A stretch of DNA of 64,000 bases. Source: Paludibacter sp. Its GTDB lineage: Bacteria; Bacteroidota; Bacteroidia; Bacteroidales; Paludibacteraceae. Numbering within the stretch: the stretch's first letter is position 1; every line of letters starts with the position of its first letter. This document shows positions 8,432 to 16,973 of the stretch, one piece after another. The position numbers were made by a program, and so were the translations under genes. The stretch spans positions 1-64,000 of the forward strand of contig JAQUWU010000018.1 in the NCBI GenBank assembly GCA_028692715.1, written 5' to 3'. The notes under the pieces were generated by a model that was not told where the DNA came from, ran no database searches, and was given only the letters and a program-made list of their open reading frames with translations.

Positions 8432-8920
8432 ATGTCAGAAGAATTGTTCATTCCTTCGAATGTCGGGAAAAGTGAAAAATACACTTCGTTACTTCCTCAA
8501 TTAGAAGCTTTAATTAGTGGAGAACCTGACTTAATAGCCAATCTGGCGAATATTTCGGCAGCACTAAAAGAAACTTTTGGTTGGTGGTGGGTAGGATTCT
8601 ATTGGGTAAAAAATAATGAATTGGTGCTCGGTCCTTTTCAGGGGCCAATAGCTTGTACCAGAATGAAATCAGGAAAAGGAGTTTGCGGAACATCGTGGAA
8701 AGACGAAAAGAGTATTTTTGTTCCTGATGTAGAAAAATTCCCCGGACATATTTCCTGTAGCAGCAGCTCAGTTTCTGAAATTGTTGTTCCCGTTTTTGAT
8801 GTAGATAGAAAGGTTATCGGTGTTTTAGATGTGGATAGTGAACGTTTTGATGTTTTGGACGAAAATGATGTTTATTTTCTTGAGAAAGTTAGTGAAATCA
8901 TCACCAAATCATTATCCTGA
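8432..8920 (+). CDS. msrC: Free methionine-(R)-sulfoxide reductase (GAF domain)
   Basis: The enzyme reduces free methionine-R-sulfoxide in the cytoplasm as part of oxidative damage repair. The 162-residue protein is a single GAF domain. Its three cysteines Cys75, Cys85 and Cys109 have the same spacing (10 and 24) as the catalytic and resolving cysteines of E. coli fRMsr, and the surrounding LGPFQG, GKGVCG and HISC segments agree. It is transcribed alone and shares a bidirectional terminator with the convergent ackA. Confidence 0.93.
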   Translation: MSEELFIPSNVGKSEKYTSLLPQLEALISGEPDLIANLANISAALKETFGWWWVGFYWVKNNELVLGPFQGPIACTRMKSGKGVCGTSWKDEKSIFVPDVEKFPGHISCSSSSVSEIVVPVFDVDRKVIGVLDVDSERFDVLDENDVYFLEKVSEIITKSLS

Positions 8921-8975
8921 TTAAAGGTAATCCTTTCCCCAAATATCGCTTATAAAAACTGCTTTAATTCTACTA

Positions 8976-9009
8976 AAAAACGCCAGATACAAAAATATCT
9001 GGCGTTTTT
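8976..9009. terminator. Bidirectional terminator between msrC and ackA
   Basis: A perfect 14-bp stem (AAAAACGCCAGATA and complement) with a 6-nt loop carries A and T runs on both sides. It lies between two convergent stop codons. Confidence 0.85.
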
Positions 9010-9028
9010 AAAATTATTTATACTAAAA

Positions 9029-10234
9029 TTATTTCATGTGTTGAACAATTTCAAGCGTATCCGAAGCTATCATATACTCTTCATCTGTAGGTATTACCAC
9101 CACTTTTACAGTTGAGTCCGGAGTACTTAACAAAACTTCTTTTCCTCTCGATTTTGCATTCAGTTCGTTATCAATTTTCACACCCATAAATCCGAGGCTA
9201 TCACAAACTACTTGTCTGGTTCTTGTTTGGTTTTCACCAACTCCACCGGTAAACACTAATACATCAAAGCCCTCCAATGCAGCAGCATACGAACCGATAT
9301 ATTTTTTTATGCGATACTCGTACATATCCAATGCCAGTTTTGCACGTTCATTTCCTTCTGCTATTGCATTCTCAATATCGCGCATATCAGATGAAATACC
9401 TGATATACCTAATACACCACTGTGTTTATTAAACAAAGTAGAAATTGAACTCGAACCAATCATTTCTTTTTCCATCAGGAAGGTAACCACACCTAAATCA
9501 ACATCACCCGAACGGGTTCCCATCATCAATCCCTCTACAGGTGTAAATCCCATAGAAGTATCCACCGATTTTCCATTTTTTACAGCACAGACAGAACATC
9601 CGTTACCGATATGCGCAGTAATCATTTTTGTTTTATGATAATCCAGACCAAGAAATTCACAAGCTCTTTTTGATACATAGCGATGACTTGTTCCATGAAA
9701 ACCATAGCGACGAATTCCGTATTTTTTATACAATGAATAAGGAATTCCATACATATAAGCATATTCCGGCATCGATTGATGAAAAGCTGTATCAAATACA
9801 GCTACCTGCGGAACTGAAGGAAGAAGTTCTTCGATGGCCCGTATACCTGCTAAATTTGGTGGATTATGCAAAGGTGCTATGTCGATACATTCTACAATTT
9901 TTTGAATTACATCATCTGTAATTAACACGCTTGAATTAAATTGTTCACCTCCATGAACCACACGATGTCCAACAGCATCAATTTCCTCTAACGATTTAAT
10001 TGCACCATGCTTTTCACTTGTTAGTACACCCAGAATATATTCAATACCGATTTGATGTTCAAGAATTTCACCTTTTAGAATAACCTTTTGTCCATCACGA
10101 CGTACATGTTTAAGGAATGAACCTTTCATCCCAATTTTTTCAACACCTCCGGCTCCCAATTCTTCGTTGGTAACCATATCGAGTAATTTATATTTGATTG
10201 ACGAACTTCCGCAGTTCAATACTAATACTTTCAT
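9029..10234 (-). CDS. ackA: Acetate kinase
   Basis: Acetate kinase converts acetyl phosphate and ADP to acetate and ATP, the energy-yielding end of acetate fermentation. The 401-residue product begins VLVLNCGSSSIKYKL and has the phosphate-binding RYGFHGTSHRYV and AHIGNGCSV signatures. It is the last gene of pta-hbd-ackA. The ATG is preceded by TAAGGAGG, a strong Shine-Dalgarno that overlaps the hbd stop codon. That is unusual in this phylum and suggests translational coupling. Confidence 0.97.
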   Translation of the reverse strand: MKVLVLNCGSSSIKYKLLDMVTNEELGAGGVEKIGMKGSFLKHVRRDGQKVILKGEILEHQIGIEYILGVLTSEKHGAIKSLEEIDAVGHRVVHGGEQFNSSVLITDDVIQKIVECIDIAPLHNPPNLAGIRAIEELLPSVPQVAVFDTAFHQSMPEYAYMYGIPYSLYKKYGIRRYGFHGTSHRYVSKRACEFLGLDYHKTKMITAHIGNGCSVCAVKNGKSVDTSMGFTPVEGLMMGTRSGDVDLGVVTFLMEKEMIGSSSISTLFNKHSGVLGISGISSDMRDIENAIAEGNERAKLALDMYEYRIKKYIGSYAAALEGFDVLVFTGGVGENQTRTRQVVCDSLGFMGVKIDNELNAKSRGKEVLLSTPDSTVKVVVIPTDEEYMIASDTLEIVQHMK

Positions 10235-10243
10235 TTTTTTGTT

Positions 10244-10251
10244 CCTCCTTA
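10244..10251 (-). promoter_or_regulatory. Strong Shine-Dalgarno of ackA overlapping the hbd stop
   Basis: TAAGGAGG on the minus strand includes the hbd TAA stop (10249-10251) and lies 9 bp before the ackA ATG. Most other starts in the window have A-rich leaders without such a site. Confidence 0.75.
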
Positions 10252-11208
10252 TTTAATTAAATTACCCGATTCGTCATAAGTATAAAATCCTCTATTTGTA
10301 CTTACTCCATAATGTTTTGCACGGAACAAACGCAACAAAACCGGAGATGGCTTATACTTCAAATTACCATATTCTTCCCAAAGATTTTCGAGTAAACGAA
10401 CAATTTTTTCGATACCCATGTGATCGGCCGTACGGAAAACTCCCTGACGGTGACCAAAGCCGATTGTCAATACACGATCAATATCTTCCACACTGGAAAT
10501 TCCTTCCATTAATATTCCGCAGGCTTCGTTTAATTGAATTAAAAACAAACGAACACTTACTAAACCAGATGATTCCATTACTGGTATATAATCGTGTTTG
10601 ATAAGTTTCGCAAATTTACAAACCTTGTCGTACGTATCTTTCGAAGTATTCAAACCGGGAACAATTTCCACAATTTGTGAATCAGGTACATTATATAAAA
10701 AATGTAATCCGATACAACGATCAGTATGCTCTAATTCTGAAGCTAAATCAGTAACAATAACCGTCGTAACATTTGATGCTATAATAGCTGTGGGCGCAAG
10801 CACTCTTTCCAGTTCTTTAAATACATCTTTCCGTTCAGCAATGCGTCTCACACCAATATTATTATCGGTATATCTGATGGCTTCAATTACAAAATCGCAA
10901 CCCGAAAAATCTTCGTAATTAGTTGTTCCGGTAATTTTGCCCAAAATAACTTTCTTCTCGTTTTCGGTCAGTCCCCAATTATCAATTTTCTTGTCTAATT
11001 TTTCTCCAATTCTGCCATATGCAGCTGCAATCGATTCTTCGCTTGGTTCCAAAAAAATCACTTCCATACCATTAAGAGCTGCTGTAGTAGCAATTATACT
11101 CCCTTCTTTACCACAGCCAACTACGCCAATACGCGAAAACAAAGTCCGTTTTCGGTTACGCTTACTTAATCCATAGCGTTCAATTGCTTCAAAAATTTCT
11201 TCTGCCAT
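10249..11208 (-). CDS. 3-hydroxyacyl-CoA dehydrogenase family protein
   Basis: This 319-residue NAD-dependent enzyme belongs to the 3-hydroxyacyl/3-hydroxybutyryl-CoA dehydrogenase family. The Rossmann segment is RIGVVGCGKEGSIIA near residue 26, the NAD-binding acidic residue follows in VIFLEPSEES, and the catalytic His lies in IGLHFLYNVPDSQIVE. The C-terminal helical domain includes the usual DHMGIEKI and GFYTY ends. A 25-residue N-terminal extension precedes the fold. It sits between pta and ackA, which links it to acyl-CoA fermentation. The true substrate is not shown; no crotonase or thiolase is nearby. Confidence 0.88.
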   Translation of the reverse strand: MAEEIFEAIERYGLSKRNRKRTLFSRIGVVGCGKEGSIIATTAALNGMEVIFLEPSEESIAAAYGRIGEKLDKKIDNWGLTENEKKVILGKITGTTNYEDFSGCDFVIEAIRYTDNNIGVRRIAERKDVFKELERVLAPTAIIASNVTTVIVTDLASELEHTDRCIGLHFLYNVPDSQIVEIVPGLNTSKDTYDKVCKFAKLIKHDYIPVMESSGLVSVRLFLIQLNEACGILMEGISSVEDIDRVLTIGFGHRQGVFRTADHMGIEKIVRLLENLWEEYGNLKYKPSPVLLRLFRAKHYGVSTNRGFYTYDESGNLIK

Positions 11209-11218
11209 AATATTTTTC

Positions 11219-11303
11219 TAATGCATTATTAATAATTCAAAATGCATAATTGATAATTGATAATGCATGACCCATTTATGAATTATGCATTATCAATTAT
11301 CAA
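11219..11303. repeat. AT-rich palindromic spacer between hbd and pta
   Basis: Words AATTGATAATTGATAATGCAT and its inverse (11258-11303), plus TAATGCATTATTAATAATTC, make a long imperfect palindrome. It could fold in the pta-hbd mRNA and tune relative expression. Similar AATTAATAATTC words occur near 17700. Confidence 0.55.
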
Positions 11304-12305
11304 TTAATTTTTCATTGCTTGATTTGCTGTGATAGTTATCATTCGGACAATATCGTCTACCGCACATCCACGCGAAAGATCGTTAATAGGTGCAGCCATA
11401 CCTTGTAGAATTGGGCCTACAGCTTGTGATCCTGAAAATCTTTCGACCATTTTGTAACAGATATTTCCTGATTGTAAATCGGGAAAAACCAATACATTGG
11501 CATGACCTGCAATTTTACTTCCCGGAGCTTTGCTTTGTCCAATAGCAGGAACCAAAGCAGCGTCGGCTTGTAATTCTCCTTCTATTTGTAAATCGGGAGC
11601 CATTTCCTTTGCAATTCTAGTAGCTTCCACTACTTTATCCACAAATTCGTGTTTTGCACTACCTTTAGTAGAAAAACTCAACATAGCAATTTTAGGTTCA
11701 AAGCCTGCAATAGCTTTTGTTGTTTTAGCTGTACTTACAGCAATCTGGGCTAATTCCTGAGCGGTTGGATTCGGATTTACTGCACAATCGGCAAAAACCA
11801 ATAATCCATCTTCACCATACTGTTTGGTTGGTGTAAACATCAATATAGCACCTGAAACCACTGAAATACCGGGTAATGTTTTTACAATCTGGAAAGCAGG
11901 ACGAAGCACATTTCCAGTTGTGTTTTGCGCTCCTGCCAGTTCTCCATCAGCATCACCGTTTTTAATCATCAAACAACCAAGATACAATGGATTTTTTGCC
12001 AGTTTTGTGGCATCTTCCATTGTCATGCCTTTACTTTTACGAAGTTCAAAAAGTAAATTTGTGTATTCAGCCATTTTTTCGTTCGAATCCGGATCGACAA
12101 TAGTAGCATCAGAAATATTTGTCAAGTTATTTTCTGCGGCCAGTTTTTTAATTTCCGTTTCATTACCAATAAGAATTAACTTTGCAGCTTTTTCTTTCAA
12201 AATAATATCCGCAGCTTTCAATGTACGAATTTCAGTACCTTCGGGCAAAACAATACGTTGTAGGTTTGCCTTTGCACGAGCCATAATTTTTTCTAATAAA
12301 TCCAT
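11304..12305 (-). CDS. pta: Phosphate acetyltransferase
   Basis: Pta converts acetyl-CoA and phosphate to acetyl phosphate, which AckA then uses to make ATP. The 333-residue product is the short, catalytic-domain-only form, with IVLPEGTEIRTL at the start, a GxxATTG-like stretch (GAQNTTGNVLRPAF), GSAKHEFV and GHANVLVFPDLQSGNI. It opens the pta-hbd-ackA unit and has a consensus promoter at 12370-12399. Confidence 0.96.
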   Translation of the reverse strand: MDLLEKIMARAKANLQRIVLPEGTEIRTLKAADIILKEKAAKLILIGNETEIKKLAAENNLTNISDATIVDPDSNEKMAEYTNLLFELRKSKGMTMEDATKLAKNPLYLGCLMIKNGDADGELAGAQNTTGNVLRPAFQIVKTLPGISVVSGAILMFTPTKQYGEDGLLVFADCAVNPNPTAQELAQIAVSTAKTTKAIAGFEPKIAMLSFSTKGSAKHEFVDKVVEATRIAKEMAPDLQIEGELQADAALVPAIGQSKAPGSKIAGHANVLVFPDLQSGNICYKMVERFSGSQAVGPILQGMAAPINDLSRGCAVDDIVRMITITANQAMKN

Positions 12306-12369
12306 TTTATTGATATATAGTAATTTGTAGTAATCGGTGAGGAGTTAGCCTTCAGGCTTAATAACATTA

Positions 12370-12399
12370 CAAAGATACTGCAAAATTCCAAAATTGCAA
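12370..12399 (-). promoter_or_regulatory. Promoter of the pta-hbd-ackA genes
   Basis: On the minus strand TTG (12397-12399), 19 bp, then TATCTTTG (12370-12377). The leader to the pta ATG is about 60 nt. Confidence 0.75.
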
Positions 12400-12735
12400 T
12401 GTAGAGATGGCAATTTTTACTAAATATTTAAATCTATGTCAAATTTTACACTAAAAATATCATATTTATTAGTTTTAAAAATAGGATTGACAAAAAATAA
12501 AAATAAAAGAACAGGGATTATTAATTTTCAACGGATCGTAATAAGATATTTATTGTCACGCAAAAACACAAAACTAGTTCCGCAAAGCGGATGTCACTAA
12601 TGGAACAGATAAATAGACAGAAAAAAACGGTTAAGTTTCTCTATCGATAAATCGGCACATTCAATTTGCACCTTCCTGCCAAATAGGCAGGTGAGTATCA
12701 AAACGAAAAAACTATCAAATTCAAATATTTTATAT
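12400..12735. other. Non-coding gap with two short palindromes
   Basis: No gene is seen between the pta promoter and the helix-hairpin-helix gene. It holds the hairpins CCGCAAAGCGG (12580-12590) and CCTGCC-AAATA-GGCAGG (12675-12691). The second resembles the palindrome found inside dispersed repeat copy 2. Confidence 0.6.
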
Positions 12736-14802
12736 TTAAAACTCCCATTTCAACATACATCTCACATCTGTTTTTCTATTTCCTGAAATTTCTTCGTTTC
12801 CACTACTTATGGTTTCTCTGTCATCAGCATAAACCGTTTGTGCAATCTTAAACCAAATTGAAAATTTTTTATTTATTTCATATTGAAAATTCAAATAATA
12901 CCTACTACCCAAACCGTAATACATTGGAATAGAAAAAGCATATAAAATATCCTTTTCGTAAGTATAAAAACGGTTTTCAAAGTTTTGCGCATCAAAAATC
13001 TGATACCTGAAATCCATTTTAATAGGGATGTCGATAAATCGATAACTAAGATCTTGTAAAGCAGTCATTCCATAGCTAATATTCTCATCTCCTTTTTTAT
13101 AGATATTTCCTTCAATAACATTTTTAAAACTGAAATTTCTAAACGAATAATTCAAATTGTAACGTAATGATGATTTTCGGGTGGAAACGATTGTTGGCAT
13201 TGTTGTTTCAGCATCAGTAAAATTAACAGGCTTTTCTTCGGACTTAAATCGCCAAAACATATTGACATCTCGTTTGAAAGCAAAATCTACCTGTAATAGA
13301 TAATCCGTTCCAAGTGTAGGTGCATCAACTCCGAATTTTGGCCAGAAAAACCTGTAACTATCAGCATATGCTGAGAATTTCCACTTTGAAAAGGGTCGAA
13401 TCTCTACTCCCATATAAAACCCTGTTTCGTTATTAATTCTTGACGATTCAGAAAAAGCAGTGGCATAAAATGTATCATATTCCGGCGAAAAATAACGATG
13501 TAAAACAACCATGCTGACTTTGGAAACAGGACTAAAAGAAAAACCGTTGAGGGTTGCCATTGAACCATTTCCAGTTATAGCAGTTTCGCCAAATAAATTC
13601 AACTTTTGCCATCGCATACGATAATGCAATCCGGCTGTAGTCTGCTGTATACCTGAAAAATAAAAATAATTATAAACCGATTTTTCAGGTTCGAGCTTAT
13701 TGTCCAACAGAGTATGAACAGCTGTAAAACCCAATTGAAAATTTGAATAAGTGTAGGTAATGTTTCCACCTACAATCTGCTGATTAACAGTGTGTTTTTT
13801 GTCAAAGTCTGAGGTAGTTCTATGCAATCCTGTTTTATAAATACTCGAAAAACTACCATTTATTGTATCGGCGTCAATCATTTTATTGGAGTAAAAAGCC
13901 GAGATGTTGAACTCATTTAATCGAAATGTTACTCCTCCACCACGAAAGAAGTTGTATTCATCTACAGAACTGTATTTCTCTAGACCAGAATTCCGGGGAG
14001 AAACATTTAACACATAGGAAGATTTTCCCATCCCAAATTCAGGTCGAAGCACCAAACCTTGTCCGAAATTAGCCCTAAAATCGCCTAAAACTATCGTTTT
14101 AAATTTTCCAAAATCATTCAACTGAACGTGAGCGGAATAATAATCATAACCTTTGTTCGAAGTTCCCCAAAATTGTTCCCCCGCATCTTTCTCTGCTGTA
14201 ATTCCAAAAAGCACCCTATCTTTATAATGAAACCTGTATTTCAACGAATTATAAACAGCATTACCCAAATACGCAGCAGAACTTGTTTCGTCAATATTTT
14301 CATCTTCCGGTAAAAACCTGTAACCTTCTTTGGTTTCAATTCCTTTATCCATTCTGAAATAAAGCTCATTTTTACCATATTTTAGCAAATCCTGAAAATA
14401 CAATTTTTTCTTTTCATTACTTCCTTCTCCAATACTTATAAATGGAAGCATTCTACGGATATCAGTCATATCCAAACCATCTATAAGTTGCAATTCATAT
14501 ATGCTTTTTAAAGATCCAAACCTATAAACATAGGATAAAATATTTTCAATTTGGTTATCTGATAGAAAGGGAAGATGTTCCAATTCTTCTCTTGATGAAT
14601 TATTAATATTAATTGGATTTTCGGTGAAATTGATCAGCTCATCGTAAAATGTTTCGTAATCAATCACATCCTCACTTTCGGCAGTATATTGTTCAAAAAT
14701 ATCGGCTATTAATTGTTCAGCAGTAGATACAGCATCCTGAGCTTTTAGTGTATAAAAACTCAACAAAAAAAACAGAATTAATTTTAGTTTAAGTTCAGAC
14801 AT
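12736..14802 (-). CDS. Outer-membrane protein with N-terminal helix-hairpin-helix region
   Basis: The 688-residue product starts with a signal peptide (residues 1-21, ending LKAQ). Residues about 40-120 form ComEA-like helix-hairpin-helix repeats (for example NSSREELEHLPFLSDNQIENIL and YELQLIDGLDMTDIRRM, shortened here). The remainder is rich in alternating aromatic and polar residues and ends in KWEF, as expected for an outer-membrane beta-barrel. This family is widespread in Bacteroidota but has no assigned function. It follows a second small outer-membrane protein gene by 13 bp, so the two are probably co-transcribed. Note that helix-hairpin-helix domains usually bind DNA, which makes a DNA-related envelope role conceivable but unproven. 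Confidence 0.8.
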   Translation of the reverse strand: MSELKLKLILFFLLSFYTLKAQDAVSTAEQLIADIFEQYTAESEDVIDYETFYDELINFTENPININNSSREELEHLPFLSDNQIENILSYVYRFGSLKSIYELQLIDGLDMTDIRRMLPFISIGEGSNEKKKLYFQDLLKYGKNELYFRMDKGIETKEGYRFLPEDENIDETSSAAYLGNAVYNSLKYRFHYKDRVLFGITAEKDAGEQFWGTSNKGYDYYSAHVQLNDFGKFKTIVLGDFRANFGQGLVLRPEFGMGKSSYVLNVSPRNSGLEKYSSVDEYNFFRGGGVTFRLNEFNISAFYSNKMIDADTINGSFSSIYKTGLHRTTSDFDKKHTVNQQIVGGNITYTYSNFQLGFTAVHTLLDNKLEPEKSVYNYFYFSGIQQTTAGLHYRMRWQKLNLFGETAITGNGSMATLNGFSFSPVSKVSMVVLHRYFSPEYDTFYATAFSESSRINNETGFYMGVEIRPFSKWKFSAYADSYRFFWPKFGVDAPTLGTDYLLQVDFAFKRDVNMFWRFKSEEKPVNFTDAETTMPTIVSTRKSSLRYNLNYSFRNFSFKNVIEGNIYKKGDENISYGMTALQDLSYRFIDIPIKMDFRYQIFDAQNFENRFYTYEKDILYAFSIPMYYGLGSRYYLNFQYEINKKFSIWFKIAQTVYADDRETISSGNEEISGNRKTDVRCMLKWEF

Positions 14803-14815
14803 ACTGAGAAGAGAT

Positions 14816-15631
14816 TTATTTTCTAAATTTATATCTCAATGAGACCATTGTATTTAATCCTAACAATGGATGTAATTCACAATTCAAATCCACTTGTACT
14901 CTTCCACTATTAAATCCAAGTCCTAAACAGGGTACGAGATAATCAGAGCCATAAAAACCAAGTTTTATTCTTATTAGTTCCAACATTTGATAGTCGAAAC
15001 CAGTTGCAAAACGGTAATTACTACTTATTTCCTTATCAATTTGAGTCCGCCATACGAATTCAGGCGCAAAAAAATACTCAGTTCCTAAACTAAAAACCGA
15101 AGGAATTCGTTTTACTATATATTCAGCTTGAATATTAGTCTGAAGTGGATTAAACGTTTGAAAACCAATATTAAACGACGGGCTAAACCTGACAGACAAA
15201 CCAATTTGTGGTAATATTGCTCCTTTATACGTATTTGAAGCAACGAAGTACGAATTAAAATAATTGAATTGAACGCCCAATGAAAATTTATCGGAGAAGT
15301 TTCGGGCAAGATTGATTCCGACTATCATTTCATTGTATAGCGAATACCCAAAATATGAATACGAGATACCTATGTTCATTAATTCCGAAGAATAGGCAAA
15401 TTGAATACTTTTTGTAGAAAGTTCATTTAGTAAACACCTGTTATCCAGTTGAAATCCAAGTTCAGATTGATTTAAATTCCCTAACATGGCCGGATTATTA
15501 AAAGCAGACCATGAATGAGAATCAGCTACAGAAGTCTGAGCAATGGATGTTGAAGTTGGAATGATATTTGTAACCTGTGAACTTAAAGTACAAAATTGAG
15601 ATAGAAGAAAAAGAGAAAGTAGTTTTTTCAT
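14816..15631 (-). CDS. PorV/PorQ-like outer-membrane beta-barrel protein
   Basis: The product of 271 residues has a signal peptide (MKKLLSLFLLSQFCTLSSQ) and a segment WSAFNNPAMLGNL near the mature N-terminus that resembles the PorV/PorQ/UPF0164 barrels associated with type IX secretion. The rest alternates as barrel strands and ends in LRYKFRK. The open frame extends ten codons further to a TTG; I chose the ATG that begins the signal peptide. It precedes the helix-hairpin-helix gene in the same transcription unit. Assignment to a specific family is tentative. Confidence 0.65.
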   Translation of the reverse strand: MKKLLSLFLLSQFCTLSSQVTNIIPTSTSIAQTSVADSHSWSAFNNPAMLGNLNQSELGFQLDNRCLLNELSTKSIQFAYSSELMNIGISYSYFGYSLYNEMIVGINLARNFSDKFSLGVQFNYFNSYFVASNTYKGAILPQIGLSVRFSPSFNIGFQTFNPLQTNIQAEYIVKRIPSVFSLGTEYFFAPEFVWRTQIDKEISSNYRFATGFDYQMLELIRIKLGFYGSDYLVPCLGLGFNSGRVQVDLNCELHPLLGLNTMVSLRYKFRK

Positions 15632-15686
15632 AATTCCGGTTATAAAAAATTGAACTAACAAATTTTAATCTCTTAACATCAAAAGC

Positions 15687-15716
15687 CAAAATTATAAAAA
15701 ATATGCGAATTAACAA
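15687..15716 (-). promoter_or_regulatory. Promoter of the outer-membrane protein pair
   Basis: On the minus strand TTG (15714-15716), 19 bp, then TAATTTTG (15687-15694). Confidence 0.65.
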
Positions 15717-15765
15717 GTTTCAAAGAATAATTTCTTTAAAAATATCAACCAATTAAAAAAATTTA

Positions 15766-15773
15766 TACATTTG
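15766..15773 (+). promoter_or_regulatory. -7 box directly abutting the DUF4294 start
   Basis: TACATTTG ends only 5 bp before the ATG at 15779. If functional, transcription would start at or next to the ATG, giving a leaderless mRNA. Confidence 0.5.
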
Positions 15774-15778
15774 CATTG

Positions 15779-16387
15779 ATGAAAAAAAATATTTTCATAT
15801 TATTTACTGTACTGTTATCTATAATATATACAGATAGTTACGCAGAAACAAGGAACGATTACGTACCCCGTGGTGGTGCCCGTTTAATGATGGAAATAAA
15901 CGGTAACGACACTGTATATCTAGCATTCATAAATGATTTGTGGGTTTTTCCTCGTAACAACTTCAAAAGCAAGGCTCAGGAAAAATTTTTCTGGCGAACG
16001 GTAAGAGATGTAAAAAGGACTTTACCTTATGCAAAATTAATTGCCAACGAATTGTCAAAAATTAACAACAACATGGCTGGGATGCAAAATGATAAGGCCC
16101 GAAAAAAATACCTTAATGAGGTTGAGAAAGATGTCTTTAAAAAATATGAACCTGAAATGCGAAAAATGACTGTTAATCAGGGTCGATTATTATTGAAACT
16201 AATTGACAGGGAATGTGATAGATCGTCATACGAACTAATTAAAACCTATCGAGGTAATATATCTGCTTTCTTCTGGCAGGGAGTTGCTTTGGTTTTTGGT
16301 TCAAACTTGAAAACCGGTTTTGATGCAAACAACTCAGATAAATTAATTGAAAGAGTGATAATATTGGTGGAAGCAGGTCAACTCTGA
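15779..16387 (+). CDS. DUF4294 family exported protein
   Basis: The 202-residue product has a signal peptide (MKKNIFILFTVLLSIIYTDSYA broken after about residue 22). It matches the DUF4294 family of Bacteroidota, with the typical DVKRTLPYAKLIANEL block in the middle and LLLKLIDRECDRSSYELIKTYRG segment near 145-167 (both shortened forms of longer conserved blocks). The function is unknown. The helical, charged middle may be a coiled coil. It precedes the folate cyclo-ligase gene by 27 bp, an arrangement I believe is common, and may be co-transcribed with it. I chose ATG 15779 over an in-frame TTG one codon upstream. Confidence 0.8.
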   Translation: MKKNIFILFTVLLSIIYTDSYAETRNDYVPRGGARLMMEINGNDTVYLAFINDLWVFPRNNFKSKAQEKFFWRTVRDVKRTLPYAKLIANELSKINNNMAGMQNDKARKKYLNEVEKDVFKKYEPEMRKMTVNQGRLLLKLIDRECDRSSYELIKTYRGNISAFFWQGVALVFGSNLKTGFDANNSDKLIERVIILVEAGQL

Positions 16388-16414
16388 TATAAATAAATTA
16401 AAATAGAAAATCTG

Positions 16415-16966
16415 ATGGAAGATATACAACTTAAAAAAAATCATATTAGAAAGTATATCAGAAATCTAAAAATTGGAATTTCCACCTCAGAAAAAGAGCA
16501 ACAAGCTTCACTTGCTTTCCAAAAACTGGAACTTACACCGGAATTTCAACAAGCTCAAATCCTATTTATATACTGGTCGTTAGCCGATGAGCTATCAACA
16601 CATGAATTTATTAGCAAATGGAGTACTAAAAAAACAATCTTATTACCTGTAATTGAACGAGATATAATGAACGCGGTGAGATTCACTTCCGAAAAAGAAA
16701 TGAAAAAAGGATTGCTCGGAATTATGGAACCAATTTCAAAGGAAATTTATAATGGAAATATCGATTTAGCTATTGTTCCTGGAATTGCATTTGATTCAAA
16801 CAAAAATCGCTTAGGTAGAGGAAAGGGATTTTACGATAAATTTCTAACGAACAAGAATATATTAAAAATTGGTATTTGTTTCGATTTTCAACTACTTGAT
16901 ACTATACCAAATTCTGAAAATGACATTAAAATGGATAAAATCATCACGCCATTAATAAGTATTTAA
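16415..16966 (+). CDS. 5-formyltetrahydrofolate cyclo-ligase
   Basis: The enzyme uses ATP to convert 5-formyl-THF to 5,10-methenyl-THF and so returns folinic acid to the one-carbon pool. The 183-residue product has the family's diagnostic RLGRGKGFYDKFL block (about residues 132-144) preceded by DLAIVPGIAFD, and a KxxxR-type N-terminus. It is second after the DUF4294 gene and stops 7 bp from the convergent hypothetical gene at 16974. Confidence 0.92.
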   Translation: MEDIQLKKNHIRKYIRNLKIGISTSEKEQQASLAFQKLELTPEFQQAQILFIYWSLADELSTHEFISKWSTKKTILLPVIERDIMNAVRFTSEKEMKKGLLGIMEPISKEIYNGNIDLAIVPGIAFDSNKNRLGRGKGFYDKFLTNKNILKIGICFDFQLLDTIPNSENDIKMDKIITPLISI

Positions 16967-16973
16967 TAGCCTG

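Noticed and set aside
15632..15661. Upstream extension of the PorV/PorQ-like gene
   Set aside because: It starts at a TTG and would put ten residues before a good signal peptide at 15631.
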